Source of the DNA: Rhodospirillaceae bacterium
GTDB lineage: Bacteria > Pseudomonadota > Alphaproteobacteria > UBA8366
Length of the DNA: 64,000 nucleotides
Direction of reading: 5' to 3'
NCBI GenBank assembly: GCA_002722095.1
Contig: PBKG01000024.1
Coordinates: 62,001 to 126,000 of the forward strand
Of the stretch, positions 27,298 through 36,641 are shown one piece after another; position 1 is the stretch's first letter, and each line of letters starts with the position of its first letter. Below the pieces are notes generated by a model, which worked only from the letters and a program-made list of their open reading frames with translations, was not told where the DNA came from and ran no database searches. The position numbers and the translations under genes were made by a program.

Positions 27298-28146
27298 TCA
27301 GATCACCCGAACGCCGCCGCCGTCCGTTGCGATGCACTGGCCGGTGACATACGCCCCCCGAGGCGATGCCAAGAAGTAGATCGCGTCCGCCACCTCTTCC
27401 GCCGTGCCCAAGCGCTGCAGCGGCACATTCTCCGTGCGCGGGCGAAAATATTCATCCTCGGTCATCCCATCGCCCCATCGTTCGTAAGAGGTCATCAAAT
27501 TTGGCGTGACGATCCCTCCGACGGACACGATGTTGACCCGGATGTTCTCCGGACCCAATTCGAGGGACAATCCTTGTGTCCAATTCATACAGGCCGCCCA
27601 CGCGATCGCCGACGTGGCGATACGGGGTCCGGGCTGAATTCCTTTGGTGGAGGTGATATTGACGATACTCCCCGCATCGGATTTACGAATCCATGGTAAT
27701 GCGGACTGGGTCACCCGCAGCATGCCGAAAAACTTGCGGTCGAAGGCCAGTTGAAATTCGGCTTCATCCATGTCGGCAAACCGGCTCGGCGGCAAATAAT
27801 CGGCACCGACCGGGTCTTCCGAAAGCACCGGACGCACCACCTTGTCGCTTTTATGTTGTTCGGATTCACCGGCATTGTTGACCAGCATATCGATACGCCC
27901 GAAGGTCTCGCCCACCTGATTGGTGAAGGCATCGACAGAGTCGCGATCCATGATATCGGCGGTTATCGGCAATACCTGAGCGCCATGTTTTTCGCGCAAT
28001 TCATCCGCCGCCTGATCCAACGGCCCCTGAGTGCGCGCGCAAATCGCGATGGTCGCGCCTTCCTTGGCGAATAGCTCTACCGTCGCGCGCCCAATGCCCT
28101 TGCTGCCACCGGTCAAGGCGACGATTTTGCCGTCGAGTTCACCCAT
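27298..28146 (-). CDS. SDR-family protein lacking the Tyr-Lys catalytic pair
   Basis: This 282-residue Rossmann protein has the glycine motif TGGSKGIG and NNAG, and ends in VTGQCIATDGGG as SDRs do. Aligned from ELGPENIRVN backwards, the catalytic Tyr and Lys positions are Ser and Trp (ATSAIAWAAC), so classical hydride-transfer chemistry is doubtful. GGGGGATCG precedes the ATG. It is the first gene of the leftward run SDR, alcohol dehydrogenase, selenoprotein B, selenoprotein A, SUMF1-like, hydrolase, with small gaps throughout. Confidence 0.85.
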   Translation of the reverse strand: MGELDGKIVALTGGSKGIGRATVELFAKEGATIAICARTQGPLDQAADELREKHGAQVLPITADIMDRDSVDAFTNQVGETFGRIDMLVNNAGESEQHKSDKVVRPVLSEDPVGADYLPPSRFADMDEAEFQLAFDRKFFGMLRVTQSALPWIRKSDAGSIVNITSTKGIQPGPRIATSAIAWAACMNWTQGLSLELGPENIRVNIVSVGGIVTPNLMTSYERWGDGMTEDEYFRPRTENVPLQRLGTAEEVADAIYFLASPRGAYVTGQCIATDGGGVRVI

Positions 28147-28217
28147 CGATCCCCCCTCTTGTTGGTTCGGTCCACTATGGCATAGTGAAGCTGCCGATAA
28201 AAACCGGAAGACTTACG

Positions 28218-28601
28218 ATGAACCCGCTACGCCTCGCCCCTTGGCTGGCACTCTTCGCCGCATTGCTGCTGATGATGCAAACCATCTGGCTATTGCATCT
28301 GACGTTCTTCGTCGGCGGAGGTTTTCTGCTTCCGGCGATATATAGCGGTGCAATTTCGCTGCCCCTCTTCTTTTTTGCCCGCGGCGGCTGGCGGCTGTTG
28401 AAGGGCAGTGTCAGCGGCAAGCAGGATTCAATGATTGGCGCCGGGCTCGCATTGATTGTCGGTTTTCTGCTAATGGTTTTTGGCTCTGTCGCCTCGATCG
28501 CGACCGTCTATACGATGTTTTTCTGTTTTTTCTCCGCCATCGCCGGATTCGTCTCGGTGATGCTGGTCAATCGGGCGTCTAAGGAGATCGATAAAAAGTG
28601 A
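28218..28601 (+). CDS. small four-helix membrane protein
   Basis: I do not recognise this 127-residue protein. It has about four hydrophobic segments: WLALFAALLLMMQTIWLLHL, LLPAIYSGAISLPLFFF, GAGLALIVGFLLMVFGSVAS and TMFFCFFSAIAGFVSVMLV, and a lysine-rich end. GGAAG lies before the ATG at 28218. Its TGA overlaps the GTG start of the following dioxygenase gene (GTGA), so the two are coupled. A transport or membrane-tethering role is possible but unsupported. Confidence 0.65.
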   Translation: MNPLRLAPWLALFAALLLMMQTIWLLHLTFFVGGGFLLPAIYSGAISLPLFFFARGGWRLLKGSVSGKQDSMIGAGLALIVGFLLMVFGSVASIATVYTMFFCFFSAIAGFVSVMLVNRASKEIDKK

Positions 28602-29455
28602 CTGTTGAAATTACGCCACTTCACCCACTTTTCGCCGCGCGCGTAGACGGTATCGATATTGCCGCAGGCATTCCGGACGATGACTTCGCCGCTGTGCGCG
28701 CCGCGTTCGAGGAATATTCGGTGATCGTCCTTCCCAGCCAGGATCTCGACGACGAACGGCAGACCGAGTTCTCGAAACGGTTCGGACCGCTCGAAATGAT
28801 GGCCCCTCACCTCGCAAATGACGGCAAACCACGCCACATCTCGGTCATGCATAACGAGAACAAGGACGGCTCGCTGATTCCGCCCGACGACGAGCGGATG
28901 GTCTACCAGTCTGCCAATATGATCTGGCACACCGACAGCTCGTTCAAGCCGGTGCCGTCACTTTGCTCGATGCTGCACGCGCGCGTGCTGCCACCCGAAG
29001 GCGGCGAGACCGAATTTGCCTGCCTGCGGGGCGCTTACGAAGCCCTGGACGACGATCTGAAGACACTCCTCGAGGATAAAGTGGCGATCCATGATTTCGC
29101 CACGACACGCAAAATGGTCGGCGGCAAACTATCGGACTGGCAAAAAGAAAACCTGCCGCCTGTGCGTCACGCCATTATCCGCCCAAATCCGGTTAATGGC
29201 CGCAAAGCACTTTTTACCGGCGGACACGCCACCTGGATCGAGGGCATGCCCGACGAGGAAGGTCAAGCGCTATTGAAGCAACTACTCGATCACGCCACCC
29301 AGGACGAATTCATCTACGCGCATGAATGGGGGGATGGTGATCTTACCATCTGGGACAACCGGGCCGTCCTACATCGCGGCCGACCCTGGGACGCCAGCAA
29401 ACATAAACGCATACTCCACCGCACCACGGTCGCCGGCGAAGGGCCTACGGTTTAG
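28598..29455 (+). CDS. TauD/TfdA-family Fe(II)/2-oxoglutarate dioxygenase
   Basis: This 285-residue enzyme has the iron triad visible as His111, Asp113 (WHTDSS) and His259 (NRAVLHRG), with Arg275 (HRTTV) for 2-oxoglutarate. The family hydroxylates a C-H bond next to sulfonate, ether, amine or carboxylate groups, often releasing sulfite or an aldehyde. It starts with GTG overlapping the stop of the membrane protein gene. The substrate cannot be told from sequence; it is not close to classical TauD in the substrate loop. Confidence 0.9.
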   Translation: MTVEITPLHPLFAARVDGIDIAAGIPDDDFAAVRAAFEEYSVIVLPSQDLDDERQTEFSKRFGPLEMMAPHLANDGKPRHISVMHNENKDGSLIPPDDERMVYQSANMIWHTDSSFKPVPSLCSMLHARVLPPEGGETEFACLRGAYEALDDDLKTLLEDKVAIHDFATTRKMVGGKLSDWQKENLPPVRHAIIRPNPVNGRKALFTGGHATWIEGMPDEEGQALLKQLLDHATQDEFIYAHEWGDGDLTIWDNRAVLHRGRPWDASKHKRILHRTTVAGEGPTV

Positions 29456-29464
29456 AAGTACCAA

Positions 29465-30136
29465 TCATCCTTCCACATGCATCGCCGGGTCGGCGATCGC
29501 CTCGAAACTGGGGCGCGCTTTCACCGCGTCGTAGTAGCGCGCGAGATTCGGCATATCCGGACGTTCGATATCGAATAGATGCCAGCGGTGGCAACGGATG
29601 GTGATCGGGATGTCGCCCATGGTCCAGCGGTCGGCAGCGATATATTCGGTTTTGCCGAGCTGCTCGTCGACGATGGTGAATTCTTTGATCAGCTTTTGCC
29701 GTGCCTTTTCCGCTTCCGCCGGTTCACGCTTGTCTTCCGGCAAACGCACCAAATGCATGACCAGATCGTGCATCGGCGGGATCAGCTGGTTGTTTTCCCA
29801 CATCAACCAACGCGCCGCAGACGCATAAGTCTCCGTATCGTTCCCGAAAAACAGCTCCGGGTCATATTTCATTCCGAGATACTGGACGATGGCATTCGAC
29901 TCCCAGAGAACATAGCCATTATCGTCGATCGTCGGCACGGTGCCGTTGGGATTCATCGCGCGGTATTCCGGCGTATCGACGACACCAAATGGCTTGCCGC
30001 CCTTGGCCACCGACCCATCCGGGCCCATGGTCGCGCTCGACAAAATATACTCATGCTCGATGCCGAGCTCCGCGAGCGCCAACATGACCTTTTCCGTCCG
30101 AGCCGATGTAGGCCGTCCCCAGAGTTTGAATGTCAT
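29465..30136 (-). CDS. glutathione S-transferase family protein
   Basis: This 223-residue protein has an N-terminal thioredoxin-like domain (KLWGRPTSARTEKVMLALAE, NPNGTVPTIDDNGYVLWESN with the cis-Pro and Glu-Ser glutathione site) and a helical C-terminal domain (YIAADRWTMGDIPI). The start at 30136 has AAGGAG at good spacing; longer in-frame starts run into the promoter of the next gene. It could conjugate glutathione to, or isomerise, a product of the neighbouring catabolic genes. Confidence 0.9.
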   Translation of the reverse strand: MTFKLWGRPTSARTEKVMLALAELGIEHEYILSSATMGPDGSVAKGGKPFGVVDTPEYRAMNPNGTVPTIDDNGYVLWESNAIVQYLGMKYDPELFFGNDTETYASAARWLMWENNQLIPPMHDLVMHLVRLPEDKREPAEAEKARQKLIKEFTIVDEQLGKTEYIAADRWTMGDIPITIRCHRWHLFDIERPDMPNLARYYDAVKARPSFEAIADPAMHVEG

Positions 30137-30236
30137 TTCGATCTCCTTCGAGCCCACCATACAACAAGGCCCCTGCACGGTCTTTACCGAGCGTTGAATT
30201 GGCTTATTGTTGCGCGCAACAAACGAGGAGCGAGCC

Positions 30237-31919
30237 ATGACCACCACCGCCCAAGCCATCGTTCAAACAATGATAGACGCTGGCGTGAAACGCGTTTTCA
30301 CGCTGCCGGGGCTCGGCGTCAGCCGTACGTTGGACCGCTTCTTCGACCGCCAGGACGAAATCGACGTTCTACTTTGCCGGACGGAAATCGTGGCATCGGT
30401 CATGGCGCAAGTAACGGGCCGGCTAACCGGTCAACCGGGCATCTTCATGGGCCAAGGCCCGTTTGCTTCGACGCTCGGCGCGTTCGGCATCATGGAAGCA
30501 CATATGTCGGGCTCGCCAATGGTTATCCTCACCGACGATTCGGAGTATAGCGGGTACGGCCAGTACGGCGTCTATCAAGGCATGACCGGCGAGTACGGGA
30601 CCTCCGATGTCAAAGGTGCCCTCAAAGGCATCACCAAATATTGTTGCTATGCCACCGACCCAACGGAAGCGGTTTACGGACTGCAGATGGCCTTCAAACA
30701 TGCCTCGTTACCGCGCACGGGGCCCGCGGCACTGATCATGAAAAGCGGTATCGTTCGCGAGGAAATTGACGAGACAACAGGTCCCAAACTCTATCCGTTG
30801 GACGGTTATCTGAAGTACACGCCCCAGAACGTGGACAAAGACGCGATCCAAGAATTAGCAAACCTCATAGACGGCGCGAAGCAGCCGGTCTTCGTCGTCG
30901 GCAACGGCGTCTTGGCGGCAAACGCGCAAGCGGCGATCAGCAAGTTGGCCGGAGATGCGGGCATAGCGGTCGCCACTAGCTACAACGCCAAAGGCGCCGT
31001 CGACGAAACGGCACCCTACGCGGTCGGCATGATGGGGAATTGGGGCTGCAAAACCGCGAACAAGATGGTCGAGGCCGCCGACCTCGTGGTGATGGTCGGC
31101 GCCAGCATGGGCCCGGACTACACGAAATTCCGCGATCCGAAGATGATCCGGCCCGGCGACCAAACCCTAGTCCAGGTCGACATCGACCCACGCAACGCGG
31201 GCTGGGTCTATCCGGTCGATCTCGCCATCACCGCGGATGCCGCCGACGCGCTCGGTGTGCTGGCCGCTATCGGGCTCGATACCAAAAACCAAAAACAGCG
31301 GCTCGATGGTATCGCCAAGGTTCAAAAAGCGAATGGCTACGGCGAGTTCCCTGAAATGACCGCTCGGCAAGGCTCGGTCCATCCGGTGGATATCGTCAAA
31401 GCGTTGCAGCGCTTCCTTGGGCCGGACGACTATCTGACCCTCGATGCCGGTGCGAACCGGATCTTCACAACCGTTCTGTTGCGCATGACCGCGCCGGGCC
31501 AACTCCTGGCGTCGGGCGGCATCGGCGGCATGGGCTGGGGGGCTCCGGCGGCGGCGGCCGCGAAGCTCGTTCATCCGGACAAACGCGTTACCAATATTTC
31601 GGGCGATGGGGGGTTCGGCATTGCCCTACCAACACTGTCCGCCTGCGTACAAAACGACATTGATGCCACCTTCGTGGTCTCGAACAATCAAGGCCTTGGC
31701 ATGGTGCGCGACAATCTCGGCGACAAAGTCATCGGCGCCAATTACGACAATCTGGATTTCGCCATGATTGCAGAAGGGTTCGGCTGCCGCGGGATGACGG
31801 TGACCCATCCGGATGAAATGCTGGATGCGCTGGAGGAAAGCCATAAAGACGGCGGCACGACGGTAATCAATGTGGTGGTGGACCCGGAGGCGAACTACAT
31901 CCCGGTGATGGATCCTTAA
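30237..31919 (+). CDS. thiamine-pyrophosphate-dependent enzyme (acetolactate synthase-like)
   Basis: This 560-residue protein has the three-domain decarboxylase fold. The N-terminal domain carries the catalytic Glu (CRTEIVASVMAQVTGR). A central Rossmann-like domain follows (QPVFVVGNGVLAAN). The TPP-Mg motif is GDGGF followed about 25 residues later by SNN. It lacks sequence signs of a regulatory-subunit partner. Possible activities are 2-oxoacid decarboxylation, sulfoacetaldehyde acetyltransferase-like or oxalyl-CoA decarboxylase-like chemistry; I cannot separate them by eye. The ATG at 30237 follows GGAGCGA. It is divergent from the glutathione transferase gene. Confidence 0.87.
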   Translation: MTTTAQAIVQTMIDAGVKRVFTLPGLGVSRTLDRFFDRQDEIDVLLCRTEIVASVMAQVTGRLTGQPGIFMGQGPFASTLGAFGIMEAHMSGSPMVILTDDSEYSGYGQYGVYQGMTGEYGTSDVKGALKGITKYCCYATDPTEAVYGLQMAFKHASLPRTGPAALIMKSGIVREEIDETTGPKLYPLDGYLKYTPQNVDKDAIQELANLIDGAKQPVFVVGNGVLAANAQAAISKLAGDAGIAVATSYNAKGAVDETAPYAVGMMGNWGCKTANKMVEAADLVVMVGASMGPDYTKFRDPKMIRPGDQTLVQVDIDPRNAGWVYPVDLAITADAADALGVLAAIGLDTKNQKQRLDGIAKVQKANGYGEFPEMTARQGSVHPVDIVKALQRFLGPDDYLTLDAGANRIFTTVLLRMTAPGQLLASGGIGGMGWGAPAAAAAKLVHPDKRVTNISGDGGFGIALPTLSACVQNDIDATFVVSNNQGLGMVRDNLGDKVIGANYDNLDFAMIAEGFGCRGMTVTHPDEMLDALEESHKDGGTTVINVVVDPEANYIPVMDP

Positions 31920-31922
31920 GTT

Positions 31923-33002
31923 CTACTCCGCATCAAGAGGTGCGGTGAGTTTCGTGCCCGGGACCAAGATTCCGCCAACGGGGCGCTGCCCCGGCTCCAA
32001 GCTGTGAAATCGTTCGCCATAAGATTCGGGAAGCGGCCGCCCGTTCGGCGTCGATAGCCATAACCGGAAAAGATGACGCCTCAACTCCGGCTCTTCGTGG
32101 TCGAAATACTCGGTTCTCGAATGCGACGTCACGTGATTATGCACCCACTGAATGTCGCCGCGTTCCAGTATCATGTCGTAAGCCAATTCCTCGTTCAGTT
32201 CGTCGATCATATCAAGGGCGCCACGCAGTTCCGGCGAAAAGCGCGGTAGGTCCTCGAACCGCTGTGCGGATTCGATGTAGCCGCGCGACATGCTCACGGA
32301 AAGATGGCCCTTGTAATAGTTGAACACCGGCAGCTGGTAATAAGGCAGTTTGCCTTCCGGTACCTCGCCGCGCCGGTCACGATAGATCGGCTCCGCCAAA
32401 GCCGCGGCGAATTCCGGATAACGCTCGGTCATAACGTTATGTAGTTCGACCGTGCTGACCACACGGCTTGCGCCGCCTTCCTTCGCCACCTGCTTGCACA
32501 GGAGGCCGGTGATGTCGCTGGAGTCCGCGTGGAACGGCAAGCCCGCGCTGGTGTTGTAGCCCCGGTTTTTGGGATTGAAATAACTGCCGCCGAGGCTTTT
32601 TACATGCCCCAACAGATGTCCCATGGCATTCTGCGAGACCGGCACGCCGATATAATGCCCCATGCCGAAATAAGCGATGGCAACCCGCTCGACGGACCAC
32701 TCATCGACCGGAAAGCCGTGCATAAGGAACACACCCTTGCCGTCGAGAAGTTCGAATTTAATCCGCTCCAACAATGCGGAAACCGTGGGCAGCGGAAATT
32801 TCTCCCGATCGACGTCGATAAGATCGACCCCCGCCGCTTCGACCTGATCTACGGCAGCGGAAATCTCCGCGATATCGTCATCGGTAAAAGTGTAGGTCCA
32901 GTCGTCACTCGCTGCCAGCACGTCCGGAGTCCAGGCGGCAGGGTCGACGACTTTTTTTCCCGCTTCAGCGGTTCGACGTTCGGAAGCGGTTTTCGCGTCC
33001 AT
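31923..33002 (-). CDS. TauD/TfdA-family dioxygenase, long subgroup
   Basis: This 359-residue protein has an N-terminal extension of about 90 residues before the dioxygenase core. Iron ligands are His and Asp in PFHADSSD and a distal His in NHVTSHSRTEY; the 2-oxoglutarate arginine is likely in RHLFRLWLSTPNGRPLP. The closest relative in the window is the 343-residue dioxygenase at 48.6 kb, which shares the LRLW..PNGRPL ending. The two form a subgroup distinct from the 290-residue TauD-like ones. The substrate is unknown. Confidence 0.87.
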   Translation of the reverse strand: MDAKTASERRTAEAGKKVVDPAAWTPDVLAASDDWTYTFTDDDIAEISAAVDQVEAAGVDLIDVDREKFPLPTVSALLERIKFELLDGKGVFLMHGFPVDEWSVERVAIAYFGMGHYIGVPVSQNAMGHLLGHVKSLGGSYFNPKNRGYNTSAGLPFHADSSDITGLLCKQVAKEGGASRVVSTVELHNVMTERYPEFAAALAEPIYRDRRGEVPEGKLPYYQLPVFNYYKGHLSVSMSRGYIESAQRFEDLPRFSPELRGALDMIDELNEELAYDMILERGDIQWVHNHVTSHSRTEYFDHEEPELRRHLFRLWLSTPNGRPLPESYGERFHSLEPGQRPVGGILVPGTKLTAPLDAE

Positions 33003-33027
33003 GATCTTTATCCTTCTTCCGCGTTAC

Positions 33028-33906
33028 CTAAACGGCACGGGCGTAAAACGGCTTGTCGCCCCTCACCACGCTTCGATGCATCATGCGGATAAAACTGTCC
33101 CCATCGAAGGCATCCCGCCGATGCATGGTACAGCGATTATCCCAAATAATGAGGTCGTCGACCTTCCATTTGTGGCGCCAGGTCAAATGACTGCAGCCGA
33201 TGACGTAGGCCCAAAGCTGATCGAGCAGCTCTTCGCTTTCATCGAGCCCCATACCCACCACATAGGCGTTGTTTCTTCTGCCGAGGAAAAGAGCGTCGCG
33301 GCCCGTATTGGGATGAGTGCGAATGATATGGTGGTTGGTGCCTTCCATATCGCGCGGGTCACCACTTTCGGGCTCGGTCTTTCCGTTCCGTAAGCTGCCG
33401 TCGGAGGAGTGAATGCTTTCGTGCTTGATTTCGCGATGTTCGATTTCCGCACGAAGATCGCCGGGCATTTCTTCAAGTGCCGCATACATGTTCAAAAATT
33501 CCGTATCTCCCCCTTCCGGCGGCACTTCGAAGGCATGTAGGAGACTGCCCAGGGGCGGTTCTTCGATATAAGACATATCCGTGTGCCAGAATGCCTCCCG
33601 GTCACCGAGCGTGCCGATCGGCTTGCCATCCACCATCTTGTTGGTGATCTGGCTCAATTCGGGGAAGTCGGGAAGCCATGGCCGGCCACTGAATTTGGTT
33701 GTCGGAGAAAATTCCAATTCCCCGAACCGCCGGCTGAAGTCGAGATGCTCCGCATCGCCGAATTTTTGACCGCGCACCAGTAGTACCGAATGATCGTGGA
33801 ATGCCTGCTCGATCTCGGCGAATTCGCTCTCGCTTAAATTCGTAATATCGAAACCAGAGACTTCGGCCCCACAGGCCGCCCCACTCGGAATTACGGTCAC
33901 AGCCAT
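33028..33906 (-). CDS. TauD/TfdA-family dioxygenase
   Basis: This 292-residue Fe(II)/2-oxoglutarate enzyme has His108-x-Asp110 (FWHTDMSY), His262 (DNRCTMHRRDAF) and an Arg in MHRSVVRGDKP. It is about as long as TauD. It is a close paralogue of the next gene upstream, ten bases away, and both share the elements HTDMSYIE, GGDT and DNRCTMHRRDAF. Adjacent but diverged copies suggest related substrates or a mixed oligomer. Confidence 0.9.
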   Translation of the reverse strand: MAVTVIPSGAACGAEVSGFDITNLSESEFAEIEQAFHDHSVLLVRGQKFGDAEHLDFSRRFGELEFSPTTKFSGRPWLPDFPELSQITNKMVDGKPIGTLGDREAFWHTDMSYIEEPPLGSLLHAFEVPPEGGDTEFLNMYAALEEMPGDLRAEIEHREIKHESIHSSDGSLRNGKTEPESGDPRDMEGTNHHIIRTHPNTGRDALFLGRRNNAYVVGMGLDESEELLDQLWAYVIGCSHLTWRHKWKVDDLIIWDNRCTMHRRDAFDGDSFIRMMHRSVVRGDKPFYARAV

Positions 33907-33915
33907 CGCTATCCC

Positions 33916-34794
33916 TCAGGCCGCTTCGGCACGGAAAAAGGGCTTGTCGCCCTTGATCACGGTGCGGTGCATATGGCGCACCTGGGAATCGTCAAACGCA
34001 TCGCGCCGATGCATGGTGCAACGATTGTCCCAAATGACCACATCGCCCAGTTTCCACTGCTGGGCCCAAGTGAACGCCGGATTAGTCGTCGCATGCGCCC
34101 ACAACAGGTCGAGCAGATCATCGGATTCATCGACCGGCATGTCGACGACCCAGCTATTTTGCCGGCGGCCAAGGAACAACGCTTGGCGTCCGGTGTCCGG
34201 ATGGGTTCTGATGATCGGATGCCGCGCGCCGGGCATTTCGGTCACGTTCTCAACAGCGTCCTTGGAGTAACCTGACCGAACAACCCCGGAAGAATTCAAT
34301 CGTTCGTCATGCCGGACGGATTTACCCTGGATCGCCGTTTTCAAATCGTCGGGCAGTGTCTCGTACGCGGTGTACATATTAAGGAACCCGGTATCTCCGC
34401 CGCTTTCGGGCACCTCGAGCGCATACAGCAGGCTCGCGGTGGGCGGGGCCTCGATATAAGACATGTCCGTGTGCCAAACGAGTTCGCTATTGCTCAGACT
34501 GCCGATATTCTTGCCATCCACCTTCTTGTTGGAGACCTGGCTCAGCTCCGGATACCCTTCGATCCAGCCTTTGCCATCGAAGATCGCTTTCGGTGACAAT
34601 TCCAGCTCACCGAAGACTCGGGCGAACCTTAGGAACCGGTCGTCATCGAGATCCGTATCCCTCACCCTAAGCAGCAGAAAATCGAGAAAAGCCTGCCGCA
34701 ACTGGTCCGCTTCGCTTTCGGACACATTGTCCACGTCGAGGCCTTTTATATCGGCACCTAAACCGCCCCCGGTCGGCACGAATTCCAAAGCCAT
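33916..34794 (-). CDS. TauD/TfdA-family dioxygenase
   Basis: This 292-residue enzyme has WHTDMSYIEAPP, DNRCTMHRRDAFDD and MHRTVIKGDKP, so all three iron ligands and the 2-oxoglutarate arginine are present. The start at 34794 follows GAGGGAG; a longer start at 34821 adds only a short charged leader. It lies between a remnant of another copy and the downstream paralogue, and so belongs to a local tandem expansion of the family. Confidence 0.9.
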   Translation of the reverse strand: MALEFVPTGGGLGADIKGLDVDNVSESEADQLRQAFLDFLLLRVRDTDLDDDRFLRFARVFGELELSPKAIFDGKGWIEGYPELSQVSNKKVDGKNIGSLSNSELVWHTDMSYIEAPPTASLLYALEVPESGGDTGFLNMYTAYETLPDDLKTAIQGKSVRHDERLNSSGVVRSGYSKDAVENVTEMPGARHPIIRTHPDTGRQALFLGRRQNSWVVDMPVDESDDLLDLLWAHATTNPAFTWAQQWKLGDVVIWDNRCTMHRRDAFDDSQVRHMHRTVIKGDKPFFRAEAA

Positions 34795-34795
34795 A

Positions 34796-34984
34796 TCAAT
34801 TTCTCCCTCTCGGCTTTTCACCTTTGAGCGTCGCGCGATGCAGCAGCCAACACAGGCTTCCGTCGAACGGGTTTCGCCGATGCATCACCGCACGATTCTC
34901 CGAAGATATATCATCACCCATCAGCCAGCCCTGAGTCCATGACTCGCCATCAGAGGCATTCAGAAAATCCAACGTTTCAGCCAC
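34796..34984 (-). pseudogene. C-terminal remnant of a TauD-like dioxygenase
   Basis: This 62-codon frame ends in ENRAVMHRRNPFDGSLCWLL and HRATLKGEKP, which match the last 40 residues of the intact dioxygenases next to it (distal iron His and 2-oxoglutarate Arg region). The N-terminal three quarters, including the first His and the Asp, are absent, and upstream sequence is unrelated. It is a decayed or partly deleted third copy of the tandem array rather than a functional enzyme. Confidence 0.7.
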
Positions 34985-35068
34985 CCTATAGATTTTATTC
35001 GGACGAGGCGGTTAATGTAGCCTCAAGCAGCAAATGCGGCACTAAATCGAATAAAGGGGCACCAAACC

Positions 35069-36001
35069 ATGGCCAGAACTCTCACCGTTTCAGCCGCCCA
35101 GAGCGGACCGAACCAGCCCGACGATAGTCGAGCGGAGATCGTCGATCGCCTCGTCGCGCTGATCGAAAAAGGCGCGGCTGACGGCGCGAAACTGGTCGTG
35201 CTGCCCGAACTCGCCTTCACCACCTTCTTCCCTCGATATGAAATCGACGACGAGGCGGAGCTGGAAAGCTATTTCGAGGCGACCATGCCCAACAACAATA
35301 CGCAAAAACTGTTCGACGCGGCGAAGAAGCTGAAGGTTGGATTTTATGTTGGCTATGCGGAACTTGCCGAAGAAGACGGCGCAAAGAAACGCTACAACAC
35401 GGCAATTCTCGTCGATGACTCCGGCGAGATCGTCGGTAAATATCGTAAAATTCATTTGCCCGGCACGGACACACCGGTGCCCGAATATGCCCGCCAGCAA
35501 CTGGAGAAACGATATTTCGAGATCGGCAATCTCGGATTCCCCGTCATCGAGGCCTTCGGCGCCAAGATCGGCATGGCAATCTGCAACGATCGGCGCTGGC
35601 CGGAAACATTTCGCGTCTTGGCATTGAAAGGCGCGGAGGTGGTGGTGATCGGCTACAACTCAGTCGCGGTCAACCGCCATACCGGCGCCGACGAGCACGA
35701 CTTATATACCTATCACAGCAACCTCACTGTCCAGGCGGGCGCCTACCAAAATGCCAATTGGGTAGTGTCCGTTGCCAAGGCGGGAATCGAAGATGGGTCT
35801 CCAATGGTCGGGTCCAGCGTCATCGTCGATCCCAATGGTGAGTTCGCCGCTCAGACCAAAACCCTCGGCGATGAGGTTGTGACCCACACCATCGATCTCG
35901 ACGCGGCCGAGGAATCCCGTCGCCTGATGTTCAATTTCGAGAAAAACCGACGTATCGAGGAATACGGCATCATCACCGCCCAACGGGGACCGGCGGAATA
36001 A
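35069..36001 (+). CDS. N-carbamoyl-D-amino acid hydrolase (nitrilase superfamily)
   Basis: This 310-residue amidohydrolase has the Glu-Lys-Cys triad at Glu47 (VLPELAFTTFF), Lys127 (KYRKIHLPG) and Cys172 (ICNDRRWPE), the same numbers as in the Agrobacterium D-carbamoylase. Other family stretches match too (QLEKRYFEIGNLGFPV). It removes the carbamoyl group from N-carbamoyl-D-amino acids, giving the amino acid, ammonia and carbon dioxide. No hydantoinase or racemase is adjacent, so it may act on ureido compounds from another pathway. Confidence 0.9.
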   Translation: MARTLTVSAAQSGPNQPDDSRAEIVDRLVALIEKGAADGAKLVVLPELAFTTFFPRYEIDDEAELESYFEATMPNNNTQKLFDAAKKLKVGFYVGYAELAEEDGAKKRYNTAILVDDSGEIVGKYRKIHLPGTDTPVPEYARQQLEKRYFEIGNLGFPVIEAFGAKIGMAICNDRRWPETFRVLALKGAEVVVIGYNSVAVNRHTGADEHDLYTYHSNLTVQAGAYQNANWVVSVAKAGIEDGSPMVGSSVIVDPNGEFAAQTKTLGDEVVTHTIDLDAAEESRRLMFNFEKNRRIEEYGIITAQRGPAE

Positions 36002-36007
36002 AACGTC

Positions 36008-36622
36008 TTACTCGTTCTGGAGCTTCAACCGCATAAGTTCATGCAGGAAATGCGTATTGTAATCCTTGAAGCCATAAATCAGCAGTTCCCATTGGTGGGA
36101 GGGAATTTTGACCGCATAGGGAAAGCCTGCATCGAGCACTGCTTTCTTCAGGGACTTTTCTGAAAAACCGGTCTTGTGGGCGAAGAAATCCTGTCCCGAC
36201 TGCTCGATCTCGACCGAATAACCGTAGATCACGTCGCTTATCATGATGGGTCCCGCCGGCGACTTGTATAGTTCGTCGTCGATATCCATCTCGTCATCGA
36301 TCATCGCTTTCATCACCGCCGGCAAATCGGGCACCCGTATTTCGGCAAACCCCTTCGGTTTCAGCACATGCAAAAAGCCCTTTAATACCTTGGCCACATC
36401 GTGCCGGTAGTAGTGCTCGAGATTGTGCGAGCAATAGATTGCGTCGAACTGATCCGCATCGAGCTGATCCAGCTCTCGCGCGTCGGCGACGATGTCCGGC
36501 TTACCGCGCGGGTCGATATCGAGCAGCAAATGCTCGAAGCCTTTGTAATAGGGCGGTAGCTGTATGTTCTTGTTGTTGCCACCCACATTGAGGACTTTCA
36601 TCTTTTCGGCTTGATCGGCCAT
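36008..36622 (-). CDS. class I SAM-dependent methyltransferase-like protein
   Basis: This 204-residue protein begins with a SAM-binding motif (VLNVGGNNKN), an acidic residue after the second strand (LLLDIDPRG), DADQFDAIYCSHNLEHYYRH, and a VLKPKGFAEIRVPDL strand, the pattern of Methyltransf_11-type enzymes. The acceptor substrate is unknown. It ends six bases from the convergent D-carbamoylase gene and lies just downstream of the ComA-like gene on the same strand, so the two may be co-transcribed. Confidence 0.75.
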   Translation of the reverse strand: MADQAEKMKVLNVGGNNKNIQLPPYYKGFEHLLLDIDPRGKPDIVADARELDQLDADQFDAIYCSHNLEHYYRHDVAKVLKGFLHVLKPKGFAEIRVPDLPAVMKAMIDDEMDIDDELYKSPAGPIMISDVIYGYSVEIEQSGQDFFAHKTGFSEKSLKKAVLDAGFPYAVKIPSHQWELLIYGFKDYNTHFLHELMRLKLQNE

Positions 36623-36641
36623 TGCTCTACCTTGATTGCTC

